Origin: Clostridium sp. CAG:967
Lineage (GTDB): Bacteria; Cyanobacteriota; Vampirovibrionia; Gastranaerophilales; Gastranaerophilaceae
Assembly: GCA_000433095.1 (NCBI GenBank)
Contig: HF991472.1
Coordinates: 1,853 to 36,233 of the forward strand
Reading direction: 5' to 3'
Length of the DNA stretch: 34,381 nucleotides
The first letter of the stretch is position 1; each line of letters opens with the position of its first letter. Positions 7,657-14,615 of the stretch are shown piece after piece. The notes beneath the pieces were generated by a model that did not search any database, was not told the DNA's origin, and saw nothing but the letters and a program-made list of their open reading frames with translations. A program made the translations under genes and the position numbers.

Positions 7657-8961
7657 TTATGCACCCCAATCATCTTGTTGAGATGTTTCTTTCTGCGGCA
7701 GCATTTCGTCTGGAATGTCTTTTTCATTACTGCTGAATATCCGTTTGAAACGCTTATTTTGTGCTTGCGCAACTTCTTCTAAATGATGAGGCAGGACATG
7801 TGTATAAGTATCTAAAGTAATACCGATACAGCTATGACCTAACCAAGCCGATACTTTTTTAATATCGATTTTATCCTCAAATAAAGATGTTGCACACGAA
7901 TGCCTAAATGAATGTATTTTATGATGTTCAATCCCTGCTTCCGCTAACCGCTTGTTTACAAAGGCTCTAAAAGTCGTATCACAGATAAAATAGCCGTCAT
8001 CTCTTGCAAATACAAGGTCTAAATCTCTATGGTACTTCTCTCTAAGTTTTAACTTATTTTCTGCCTGCAAACTTCTAACTCGGCGGAGTATTTTCTCAAC
8101 AGGCTCTGACATTGATATTGTGCGGTTTGAAGTTTTAGTTTTGGTTGAATCTATAATTTCTTTTTTATACTTGTATTTCGCATTTTTATCATTATCAGGC
8201 ACTGCCTGCAACTGTTGGCTAATCCTAATTTCTCGTTTCTCAAAATTAACCTTAGACCATTGCAAGCCCAATGCTTCGCCTAATCTCGTGCCAATGCAAA
8301 GGAAGAACACTATAAGCATATCCCATTGAGTACCTTGTTCAATACAATATTTAACAAGTTTATCGTAATCCTCTGGGCTTAATATTTGCGTTTCTTTCTT
8401 TGTGCATTTTGGATATTCTGCATCGTCATTCGGGTTTTTCTCTATGATACCGAGTTTCCGAGCCCTCACAAGCATTCTGTTTACTACCGCTCTAATATTC
8501 TTAACTGTTTTCGGGTCAAGGGTTCCGTTTTTGCCATTGCTTTTTTCTAAACAAGTATTATAAAATACTGTCAATCGGTGCGGTTTTAGTTTCTTTATAA
8601 GTATATGTCCTAAGTCTGGAATTATATGTTTGTCTAAAATACTCCTATCATCGTTAATAGTAGTAATTTTGACATGACCTACAACATAATTGTCAAACCA
8701 ACAATTTGCCCATTGAGCGATTGTCATATTTTCGCTAATATCATCAGAATATCTGCCCTCTTGCTCCGCTTTCCATTCTTTGTAGGCGGTTAGGCATTCT
8801 TCTTTGGTTTTGCGAGAAAAACTTTTTATCTTACTTTTGCCAAACTCATCGTGATAAGTAACTTTGTATTCAATGTATCTGCCGTCTGTACTTTTTGTAA
8901 AACAGCCTTCACCATTTTTACGTTTTGGTCTTTTAGTTTTAGGAGTTGTATTCTTAGCCAT
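7657..8961 (-). CDS. tyrosine site-specific recombinase (integrase of element A)
   Basis: Catalyses integration and excision at the tRNA. The 434-residue protein has a basic N-terminal arm-binding region (RPKRKNGEGCFTK), a SAM-like core-binding domain (about residues 75-180) and a C-terminal catalytic domain with Arg226 (GTRLGE), H350xxR353 (HSFRH), H376 (WLGHS) and the nucleophile Tyr386 (DTYTHVLP). The start at 8961 is chosen because AAGGAGG lies nine bases upstream; ATG 8967 would be too close. It overlaps the serine recombinase stop by eight bases, so the two are translationally coupled. Its 3' end faces the left att. Confidence 0.95.
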   Translation of the reverse strand: MAKNTTPKTKRPKRKNGEGCFTKSTDGRYIEYKVTYHDEFGKSKIKSFSRKTKEECLTAYKEWKAEQEGRYSDDISENMTIAQWANCWFDNYVVGHVKITTINDDRSILDKHIIPDLGHILIKKLKPHRLTVFYNTCLEKSNGKNGTLDPKTVKNIRAVVNRMLVRARKLGIIEKNPNDDAEYPKCTKKETQILSPEDYDKLVKYCIEQGTQWDMLIVFFLCIGTRLGEALGLQWSKVNFEKREIRISQQLQAVPDNDKNAKYKYKKEIIDSTKTKTSNRTISMSEPVEKILRRVRSLQAENKLKLREKYHRDLDLVFARDDGYFICDTTFRAFVNKRLAEAGIEHHKIHSFRHSCATSLFEDKIDIKKVSAWLGHSCIGITLDTYTHVLPHHLEEVAQAQNKRFKRIFSSNEKDIPDEMLPQKETSQQDDWGA

Positions 8962-9529
8962 TTGCATTCTCCTCCTTAACAAATTTGTAGAATGCGTATT
9001 CGCTAATATTCAACTCACGAATAGCAGATATTGATGTAATCTGACGGTTAATCCATTTTTGATAAACCTCTTTGAAGTTTGCAGGTTTTGGTACTTGCTT
9101 TCGCCCCTTATACTTGCCTTGTTTTTTCGCAACTGCAATTCCGTCGCGCTGGCGTTCCAAAAGATTTGCACGCTCAAATTCATAAATCGCACCTAAGAAT
9201 GTCAGCATCAGTTTGCCAAAGTTTGTGGATGTGTCGATTTTTTCTTTGTCGCTATATAGAGTAACGCCTTTGTTTGTCAGATATTCAACAATATCTAACA
9301 AATCTTTGGTATTACGAGCTAACCGCGATAAGTCTTTAACGCAAATCGTATCGCCTTGCCTTGCATAATTAAGCATATTTTGAAGTTCGCGGCGGTCTGT
9401 TGTATTCTTACCGCTGACCTTTTCTTCAAAATACTTATCAATGCCAAGTTTGGCTAAAATTGCTTTTTGACTTTCCGTATTTTGGTCGATAGCACTAACT
9501 CTAATGTACCCAATCCTTTGTCCTGTCAT
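8954..9529 (-). CDS. serine recombinase of the resolvase/invertase family
   Basis: 191 residues. The N-terminal catalytic domain begins RIGYIRVSAIDQNTESQ, where the Ser is the nucleophile, followed by VKDLSRLARNTKDL and the FERANLLERQRDG helix. A short C-terminal helix-turn-helix (residues about 150-185) binds DNA. Size fits small resolvases or invertases, not large serine integrases. The second of two adjacent ATGs (9529) is used because AGGAGG is five bases before it. It is the first gene of a two-gene operon with the tyrosine integrase. It may resolve multimers or invert a segment, but no matched inverted sites were found. Confidence 0.93.
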   Translation of the reverse strand: MTGQRIGYIRVSAIDQNTESQKAILAKLGIDKYFEEKVSGKNTTDRRELQNMLNYARQGDTICVKDLSRLARNTKDLLDIVEYLTNKGVTLYSDKEKIDTSTNFGKLMLTFLGAIYEFERANLLERQRDGIAVAKKQGKYKGRKQVPKPANFKEVYQKWINRQITSISAIRELNISEYAFYKFVKEENANG

Positions 9530-9853
9530 CATTTCCTCCTTTTTTTATTTTTTAGGACAACGAGTGTTTGAAGTAAAGACTTTATCAGGGAAATGAGTGA
9601 AAATTAAAAAATCAAGTCTAAACAAACACTTTTTAAGCACCAAAAAATCGCCCGAATAGAGTGTACCCTAACAAGTGATAAAACTTAATCAAGTTCTGTT
9701 AATTTGGCATAGCAAATTAAGCTATTTTAAGAGGGTGTTTCTATAAAATATGCTTAACTCTACAAGACAAATAGCCTCTATGGACGATAGAACTGCTATC
9801 CAAATCTTATTTTATGGTTCATGCCGCTTCCTCCTTGGTAAAAAAATAATGTC

Positions 9854-9954
9854 ACCATTGCGAGCCTATGGTTACCTAGGTGGCTCATCAGGGACGTTTT
9901 CCTTGGCGAAACGTCAAAATATTCCTAGCTCTCGGGTTATATACATTCTCAACC
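9854..9954. ncRNA. candidate structured RNA or recombination site
   Basis: On the plus strand GAGCC (9862-9866) pairs with GGCTC (9882-9886), GACGTTT (9893-9899) with AAACGTC (9909-9915), and GGTT (9935) with AACC (9951). CCTAGG in the first loop can pair with CCTAG at 9924, a pseudoknot. An alternative stem ACCAT/ATGGT (9854/9868) excludes the first. On the minus strand an AAGGAGG and ATG follow, opening an eight-codon ORF. The block is GC-richer than its surroundings. It fits no riboswitch or ribozyme I know. Confidence 0.35.
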
Positions 9955-10173
9955 GCTGGCATTACCACTTGTATGATACTAAAATTTTTAGACTTTGTCA
10001 AATAAAAAACTCTATAAACCCTTGTTATTATTGAATTTATGTTATACAATAAATTTTCAATAACTCGGAAATCCTCTCTAAATCAGCATTTTAAAAAATA
10101 AAAATTATGAAGAAATGTTAAATACTTTACAAAATTTTTGTCTGGCCCTCACCAATCTCTCTCTTAATCTCTA

Positions 10174-10217
10174 GCTAAAATTTTGGTTCTATGATAGTTC
10201 AAACTTTGTCATGATAA
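10174..10217. repeat. 44-bp direct repeat, copy 1
   Basis: Pairs with 10292-10335; the copies differ at three positions, all transitions. Weaker similarity (ACCAATC and a pyrimidine stretch) extends about 25 bases upstream of each, giving a period of 118 bases. Each ends in TTTGTCATGATAA. Possible protein-binding or origin repeats. Confidence 0.8.
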
Positions 10218-10291
10218 ATTTTTCGAGATAATCACGAACTAAATATATAAAACTTTTACCTTTTCCTTACCAATCGTTACTTTTTTCTTGT

Positions 10292-10335
10292 GCTAAAATT
10301 TCGGTTTTATGATAGCTCAAACTTTGTCATGATAA
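10292..10335. repeat. 44-bp direct repeat, copy 2
   Basis: Second copy of the repeat at 10174-10217, 118 bases further on, with three transitions between them. Confidence 0.8.
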
Positions 10336-10454
10336 TAAGGTCAATGTAATCATCGGGATATCTGTATAATTTATTACTTCCTATACTTCCATATATAGGA
10401 TATTTATATTAAACTTGTTCTTTTTTTGTTTTTCTTTTCCCCGCCGGTGCAAAA

Positions 10455-10724
10455 TTATTTAAACTGTTTTCGCCAATTTTCAATCATTTGTTCTGTTTTT
10501 AATCTTTCTGCTCTTTCTTGAGGCGTTTCGTTTTTATATTTTTCAATTTTTATTAAATGTTCTATTGTTGCTATAATTGCAATTACTATCCCTGTACTGA
10601 TTAACAACCATTGAATAATTTTACTTTCCCATAGAAAAGCTACAATACAAGCAATAACGACTATTCCTATAATGCCACTTTCCCATAAGAATGCTAATAA
10701 AACACTTAAAGTGAAAATATCCAC
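10455..10724 (-). CDS. small membrane protein with an internal repeat
   Basis: 89 residues, not recognised. Hydrophobic residues 1-60 give two or three membrane helices, with AFLWESGII near residue 11 repeated as AFLWESKII near residue 29, so the N-terminal half seems to be an internal duplication. The C-terminal third is charged (PQERAERLKTEQMIENWRKQFK) and would be a cytoplasmic helix. It starts two bases after the preceding gene ends, last in an operon of small membrane proteins. Confidence 0.65.
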   Translation of the reverse strand: MDIFTLSVLLAFLWESGIIGIVVIACIVAFLWESKIIQWLLISTGIVIAIIATIEHLIKIEKYKNETPQERAERLKTEQMIENWRKQFK

Positions 10725-10726
10725 AA

Positions 10727-10924
10727 TTATCTTCCTTCCTTTTTATTAGTAATAGGTTCAATGTAAATATAATTTTTATTATATTTTAATTTGTCTACAT
10801 AATCCGCATCCCAAAAAATACGCTCCAATTTTTCTAGTTCTTTTTGCTGCCTATCAATGATATATCCGTCTTCTGTAATAGTTATGCCACTTAAAGTAAA
10901 TAATAAACTTATCAACCAAGTCAT
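10727..10924 (-). CDS. small membrane-anchored protein
   Basis: 65 residues from the ATG at 10924, which has GGAGA nine bases upstream, inside the end of the preceding small ORF. Opens MTWLISLLFTLSGI, one hydrophobic helix or signal anchor, followed by a charged soluble part rich in K, E, D and Y. An upstream ATG at 10981 would add 19 residues but overlaps the 22-residue ORF, and the internal start is better supported. Function unknown; middle gene of the small membrane-protein operon. Confidence 0.55.
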   Translation of the reverse strand: MTWLISLLFTLSGITITEDGYIIDRQQKELEKLERIFWDADYVDKLKYNKNYIYIEPITNKKEGR

Positions 10925-10926
10925 AA

Positions 10927-10995
10927 TTAATCTCCAAATATTAACAAAGTTATTAAAATACATATAATAGTCCATAACCAATCTAATAGTTTCAT
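10927..10995 (-). CDS. 22-residue membrane peptide
   Basis: Starts MKLLDWLWT and continues with IICILITLLIF, a single short membrane helix, then GD and stop. GGCGGTGG is about five bases upstream of ATG. The stop lies two bases before the ATG of the next gene and its last codons supply that gene's ribosome-binding site, a sign of translational coupling. The size resembles type I toxin or holin-like peptides, but nothing identifies it further. Confidence 0.4.
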   Translation of the reverse strand: MKLLDWLWTIICILITLLIFGD

Positions 10996-11072
10996 TATTC
11001 CACCGCCTGTTCTGTTTTATTTGCTAAAACTATTTATGCACAACGAGAAATGATTGCAAGATGTCTAAAAAT

Positions 11073-11321
11073 TTATTCTTTATAATCTTTCCCAACATAA
11101 CGATATTTCCCATGTTCCAAAGCTTTAAAATAATGCGGTTGTGTTTCCCAGTCAATCCCATTATTTCTTATATTATGGCAGTAATCTGACGGTATATAAC
11201 TGTCGCGTGGTCTTCCATATAATCCGCTTAAAGTATCCTTAAACCATTTTGTAGTAAATTCTAGCCCTAGTGGCATTATTGATAGTAGTTTCTCAATTTC
11301 TATTTCAATTTGTCTTGTCAT
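11073..11321 (-). CDS. small hypothetical protein next to a PD-(D/E)XK nuclease
   Basis: 82 residues with a good site (AGAGG eight bases before ATG). An N-terminal acidic helix precedes PLGLEFTTKWFKDTL and then GRPRDSYIPSDYCHN, and the protein ends in KYRYVGK. The GRPRDSYIPSDYC segment recalls a small domain found in many uncharacterised bacterial proteins, perhaps a winged helix. This is family memory, not proof. It follows the nuclease gene by ten bases and is probably its partner or regulator. Confidence 0.6.
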   Translation of the reverse strand: MTRQIEIEIEKLLSIMPLGLEFTTKWFKDTLSGLYGRPRDSYIPSDYCHNIRNNGIDWETQPHYFKALEHGKYRYVGKDYKE

Positions 11322-11331
11322 ATAAACCTCT

Positions 11332-12039
11332 TTATACTATTTCTGTAACTAAAATTTTAAATACTCCGCGCGGTTTATTGAAGTTGCAGAAATCTTGCCA
11401 ATGTATAAAATAATCATTTTTTAAAAATACCGACGGATTATGTTTTTTATTGTAATCGGAAGTACATTCATGCCATTTCTTTATACCTTTGTTGATTGTT
11501 ATACCGTTCTCTAAAGAAAATTCATAATCTGTCTGTTCAGTATTTACAATTTTTTGCCAAGTCCGACTTTGATTGGTAATTGTAATAGCATAACCAACCA
11601 AAAAATTTGTTTCAGTTTCTTTGAAATATTCAATTCTTGAAATATCTTTTATGTGCCCATATTTAGTTAAATCATTTGCACTTTGGTCTTTTAAGTTGAA
11701 TGTTAATCCATTCCAAATCTGTTCAAATTTACTTGTTTTATATTTTAATTCTATTGGAATATATCCGCCAGAGCTGTCAATTACTAACAAATCTATATTT
11801 CTATTTTTGCCTTCATAATTTTTCAAAGGATATTCAATACAAATTGTGAATTGGTCTTTATATAATTCTTTAATTTTCCAGGCTAAGTAAAATTGAAATT
11901 CAAGTTCGCTACAGAACAACGGATTTGTCTTTGATAGTTCCTGCAAAACCCTATAAATATCAAATTTAGTTTTAGCTGTTACATTTAAAACCATTCTCAA
12001 TCCATTTTTTAGGTAAAAATTTGCATAAAAATTACCCAT
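11332..12039 (-). CDS. PD-(D/E)XK-superfamily nuclease-like protein
   Basis: 235 residues. The nuclease core signature is visible: an acidic helix (E45, E47), a strand with D83 (NIDLLVIDSS) and IPIELKYKT with E97-x-K99, giving the E...D...ExK metal site. No signal peptide or fused helicase or methylase is present. M1 has no clear ribosome-binding site; ATG 11994 has GGATTGAGA upstream and would remove 15 residues without touching the core. It is divergent from an XRE regulator at 12143 and followed by a small protein, so it may be a defence nuclease or toxin module under its own repressor. Confidence 0.75.
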   Translation of the reverse strand: MGNFYANFYLKNGLRMVLNVTAKTKFDIYRVLQELSKTNPLFCSELEFQFYLAWKIKELYKDQFTICIEYPLKNYEGKNRNIDLLVIDSSGGYIPIELKYKTSKFEQIWNGLTFNLKDQSANDLTKYGHIKDISRIEYFKETETNFLVGYAITITNQSRTWQKIVNTEQTDYEFSLENGITINKGIKKWHECTSDYNKKHNPSVFLKNDYFIHWQDFCNFNKPRGVFKILVTEIV

Positions 12040-12063
12040 TCTGTAATAAATTCTATCAATTAA

Positions 12064-12086
12064 GTAAATTTAAGTCAAATATTTAC
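12064..12086. promoter_or_regulatory. inverted repeat in the nuclease/XRE divergent gap
   Basis: GTAAAT (12064-12069) and ATTTAC (12081-12086) are separated by 11 bases between divergent genes. A likely operator for the XRE protein encoded at 12143. Confidence 0.4.
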
Positions 12087-12142
12087 CTTATTTCCCATTC
12101 TGAATTGTCAAAATACTTAATAAAATTGAAAGAGAGGTTTAT

Positions 12143-12463
12143 ATGAATATTAAAAATTTGTTCGGTCGTAAAATTAAAGAGTATCGTAAAAAAAGAAATC
12201 TAACGCAGGCGCAACTTGCAGAGCTTGTGAATGTAGATGACAAACATATAAGCTGTATTGAGAGCGGTAAAAACTTTCCTTCTGCTGATTTAATCGAAAG
12301 ACTTGCAACATCTTTAGAAGTTGAGCCTAAAGACTTATTTGAATTTTACTACCTGCAAGAAACCGCCGACCTAAAATCAGATTTAATCTCAATGCTTGAT
12401 AAACTAAATCAAGACGAATTATCACTTGCGCATAAATATGTGCGGACATTCTTGCTAAAATAA
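12143..12463 (+). CDS. XRE-family transcriptional regulator
   Basis: 106 residues. Helix-turn-helix at residues about 9-62 (KIKEYRKKRNLTQAQLAELV, then HISCIESGKNFPSADLIERLA) and a short C-terminal helical tail probably for dimerisation. GAGAGG lies eight bases before ATG. It resembles the regulator at 22615 in element B (shared CIExGKNxPSAxLxE), so these elements use related regulators. Divergent from the nuclease operon, which it probably represses. Confidence 0.9.
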   Translation: MNIKNLFGRKIKEYRKKRNLTQAQLAELVNVDDKHISCIESGKNFPSADLIERLATSLEVEPKDLFEFYYLQETADLKSDLISMLDKLNQDELSLAHKYVRTFLLK

Positions 12464-12533
12464 TTCTCGGTAATTTTATACCTCACCACCCTAAAACATT
12501 TCATCATTCGCCAGAGAATACTCTCATCTGAAA

Positions 12534-12605
12534 TTTTTACCGGCGGGGGTTTTCAAGCCGAGAAAAATCTTTTTACCGGCGGGGTTTTTCAAGCCGAGAA
12601 AAATC
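12534..12605. repeat. two tandem 36-bp GC-containing repeats
   Basis: Units 12534-12569 and 12570-12605 differ at one base (GGGGG/TTTT against GGGG/TTTTT). Each contains ACCGGCGGGG and CAAGCCGAGAAAAATC; CGGC and GCCG within a unit can pair. The reverse complement of the first ten bases occurs at 10439-10448, at the other side of the accessory gene block. Confidence 0.9.
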
Positions 12606-12673
12606 TCACTACCGAAAACTTATATCTGCGACCAAGAAATCTCATCACGCAATGAGAGGGGCTATATGGGGTG

Positions 12674-12709
12674 AAATAAGAAGAGCTAATTAATTAGCTC
12701 TTCTTATTT
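12674..12709. terminator. 36-base perfect palindrome, terminator of the TIR gene
   Basis: AAATAAGAAGAGCTAATT followed by its exact reverse complement, 18 bp with no mismatch, five bases after the TIR gene stop (minus strand). As RNA it forms a long hairpin ending in U-rich sequence in both directions. Confidence 0.75.
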
Positions 12710-12714
12710 GATAT

Positions 12715-13860
12715 TTACATCAATTCTCGTAATTCCTGCATTGTTTTTAATAATTTCATTGTAGAATTATAATCTAATTGATTACCTTCATACTCACAGC
12801 GATATAATCCTTGCAAATTTGAAGGCAAGGTTGTGTCCTTTTTGCATAATAGAATAACTCTCTTACCGTATAAAGCTATTGCGGCACCTATTTCAATTAA
12901 AACATTTTCATTTATTCTTTCATATGTATTTTCACCATTATTTATAGGTACATTCTCGAAATCTATATGAATTATTCCTGCATCACAACTTCTCATATCG
13001 TCAAAAACTTTATCAGGAACAGGAATAGCAGTGGTTTCTCTTTCAATAGAAACTACTGGCTCCATTTGACCATAAGCTAATAATTCTTTTAATTGTCCTA
13101 CTATAACTGTATTATTTTTTCCATGGGAAATAAATATATTGGGTTTCCGTTTTTCTGTTCCCGTTTGTTTTTCTATGCAAGTAGGGGTTGAAATAGACAT
13201 CTTTTCTAATAATTCATTAGGGACCATCAATTCTTCTTGGTTGTCTATATCAAAATCGTTTTCTATATCTGTTTCATTATCAATTATCTTAGAGGCTTGA
13301 TTGGAATTTGCTTCAAGACAAATAAATTCATTACCACTTATTATACGTAATATTTTTGCTTCATTAGCATTGTCTTTTATAATTTGCCAAGTGTTTTCTT
13401 GTTTTTCTTTAGATACGCCTTTTTTAGCTAAAATATTATATGCAATATTATTCTTAGGTAATTTGTTTCCATTATATGTAGAATATATTTCAGCAAATAA
13501 AGTTGGTTTCATTATGGATTCTCTTAGTGCGACTAAGTCATCACCTTCTAATATAGGTGCAACAATTCTTTCCCCAAGTTCTGTCAAACTGATATTTTTA
13601 GAGTTATAACCGCCATTAGTAAGTCCGTATGCAACAGATGCTCCAGTAAGAGTTCTCCAATTTGAACTGGTTGGAGATATGCCGCAAGATTCTGCAACAA
13701 GCAAAGGAGATGTCGGTTGCCCAGCGTAATCATCTTTGATAGCTTGAGGAATACGTAAAATTTCTTTAATTGAAACTAACGGACAAAATGTTTGAGATAA
13801 TCTTGTCTGTTTGGTTTGCTTTGTAGTTTCTGTAATTTTATTTGAATTTTTCTCTTTCAT
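12715..13860 (-). CDS. winged-helix-like/TIR-domain protein (putative immune NADase)
   Basis: 381 residues. Residues about 25-185 look like the helical, winged-helix-type repeat found in DUF5343-like proteins (LTELGERIVAPILEGDD). An acidic linker follows, then a C-terminal TIR-like domain (240-360) of the type seen in Cap12/PycTIR effectors: NIFISHGKNN, SCDAGIIHIDFEN, NENVLIEIG and ALYGKRVILLCKKDTTLPS. Such domains usually degrade NAD+ when a defence sensor is triggered; activity here is inferred. No cyclase is adjacent, so the N-terminal part may be the sensor. It has its own strong promoter and terminator and AGGAG before ATG. Confidence 0.75.
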   Translation of the reverse strand: MKEKNSNKITETTKQTKQTRLSQTFCPLVSIKEILRIPQAIKDDYAGQPTSPLLVAESCGISPTSSNWRTLTGASVAYGLTNGGYNSKNISLTELGERIVAPILEGDDLVALRESIMKPTLFAEIYSTYNGNKLPKNNIAYNILAKKGVSKEKQENTWQIIKDNANEAKILRIISGNEFICLEANSNQASKIIDNETDIENDFDIDNQEELMVPNELLEKMSISTPTCIEKQTGTEKRKPNIFISHGKNNTVIVGQLKELLAYGQMEPVVSIERETTAIPVPDKVFDDMRSCDAGIIHIDFENVPINNGENTYERINENVLIEIGAAIALYGKRVILLCKKDTTLPSNLQGLYRCEYEGNQLDYNSTMKLLKTMQELRELM

Positions 13861-13895
13861 ATGTGCTCCTGTTATTTACTATCATTGACATGTAT

Positions 13896-13924
13896 ATCAT
13901 ATATCTTAAAGGTATGTTTGTCAA
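13896..13924 (-). promoter_or_regulatory. promoter of the TIR gene
   Basis: On the minus strand, TTGACA (13924-13919), a 17-base spacer and TATGAT (13901-13896), about 36 bases before the start codon. Close to sigma-70 consensus, suggesting constitutive expression. Confidence 0.7.
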
Positions 13925-14080
13925 TGTTTGTTAATAAATCTAAACATGTTAAACAGATTTAATAATCATCATTTTATCTTAGGATATTTACAAAATAAGC
14001 ATTCATGAGTACTTATAAATTAATAAATCAAGATAAGTTCTAAATGTTTGAATTGTTTGTTTAATATAACGTATTATGAT
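13925..14080. other. non-coding stretch upstream of the TIR promoter
   Basis: About 155 very AT-rich bases between the TIR promoter and the degenerate attachment site. No gene, convincing stem or repeat was seen. Together with the flanking sites it makes the 13861-14411 gene-free stretch. Confidence 0.5.
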
Positions 14081-14101
14081 TGGTAGCTTGTCGGCTCATA
14101 A
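14081..14101 (+). pseudogene. degenerate tRNA-fMet fragment (internal attachment site)
   Basis: TGGTAGCTTGTCGGCTCATAA matches the D-arm to anticodon loop of the tRNA with one substitution and one missing G, then continues into the same element end as at 7521. It reads as the right attachment site of element A and the left one of an older, mostly deleted relative. Confidence 0.75.
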
Positions 14102-14310
14102 GACGCTTTTTAGTTTTACTTCCTTGCTTGATATAATAAGTGTTATTGGTATTTATAGAATACTTAATTATAATATTCTATTACTAAATACAAATTTCCC
14201 TGTTCCGCAAACATTTCTTAATATTTTGCGCTGGCGGTTTTTATCTAAAATTTACACAAAAAACTTCGCTCTGCACCGCTCCTACAAACATACCTACAAT
14301 AATTGTAGGT
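14102..14310. repeat. element-A left-end repeat, copy 2
   Basis: 14115-14169 is identical to 7534-7588. The hairpin at 14291-14311 (a perfect 21-base inverted repeat containing ACCTACAATAATTGTAGGT) matches the one at 7611. About 120 bases lie between these two blocks here against about 20 in copy 1. Confidence 0.85.
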
Positions 14311-14342
14311 ATAAATTATTTTTAACTAAAAAATCGGGGTAC

Positions 14343-14372
14343 TTGATTTTTATTTTTTACGGAGCATAATAT
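14343..14372 (+). promoter_or_regulatory. candidate promoter of the intact tRNA-fMet
   Basis: TTGATT (14343-14348), an 18-base spacer and TAATAT (14367-14372), about 40 bases before the tRNA. It lies in element-derived DNA and does not resemble the sequence before the 5'-half relic at 7482, so the promoter appears to have been supplied by the element. Confidence 0.45.
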
Positions 14373-14411
14373 AGATGTTGAGGGAGTTCTCTCAATATGA
14401 AAACAAAATAT

Positions 14412-14491
<80 letters not shown>

Positions 14492-14497
14492 GAATAG

Positions 14498-14527
14498 AGG
14501 GGATTTCAAGGATTTTGAAGTCCCCTT
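14498..14527 (+). terminator. terminator of the intact tRNA-fMet
   Basis: AGGGGA...TTTCAA pairs with TTGAAG...TCCCCTT around GGAT, followed by ATT. It lies inside element B and is unrelated to the terminator after the 3'-half copy at 24194, so the element brings its own tRNA terminator. Confidence 0.7.
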
Positions 14528-14550
14528 ATTAAATATAAAAATACTTAAAT

Positions 14551-14569
14551 AATTCAACTTTAATTCAAC
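14551..14569. repeat. AATTCAAC arm-type repeats, left end of element B
   Basis: AATTCAAC at 14551 and 14562, 11 bases apart. The same motif, also with an 11-base step, occurs at the right end (24005 and 24016). Probable integrase arm-binding sites. Confidence 0.55.
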
Positions 14570-14615
14570 TATACATAATTATTTGGTATGCTAATATATA
14601 AATAGGTCGTAAAAT

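Larger units (their letters stand above)
9533..10454. other. 922-bp non-coding region of element A
   Basis: No convincing gene on either strand. It contains a GC-richer block with interlocking stems (9854-9954), two copies of a 44-base repeat (10174 and 10292), and CCCCGCCGGT at 10439-10448, whose reverse complement recurs in the repeats at 12534. It lies upstream of the recombinase operon and could hold its promoter and control sites, an origin, or a transfer site. Confidence 0.6.
7521..14411. mobile_element. integrative element A plus a remnant of a related element, at tRNA-fMet
   Basis: Lies between the tRNA 5'-half relic and the intact tRNA. The main element runs to the degenerate att at 14101; 14102-14411 is the remnant of a second copy with the same left end. 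It carries a tyrosine integrase next to the left end, a serine recombinase, about 900 bases of non-coding DNA, and accessory genes: small membrane proteins, a PD-(D/E)XK nuclease and a TIR protein. No conjugation, capsid or replication gene is seen. Recombinase genes look less AT-rich than the cargo, suggesting separate origins. Confidence 0.8.

Noticed and set aside
9854..9954. Hammerhead ribozyme or fluoride riboswitch
   Set aside because: The minus strand has CTGATGA, but the required GAAA core and stem order are absent; the fluoride consensus GGNGATGG is absent.
9750..10034. 94-codon plus-strand reading frame
   Set aside because: No ribosome-binding site, no family likeness, and it runs through the stem-forming non-coding block.
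12534..12605. Possible CRISPR array (36-base units)
   Set aside because: Only two units, directly adjacent without spacers, and no cas genes.
14076..14369. 97-codon plus-strand reading frame
   Set aside because: It lies over the degenerate att site and the element-end repeat; the corresponding repeat at 7521 does not keep the frame.
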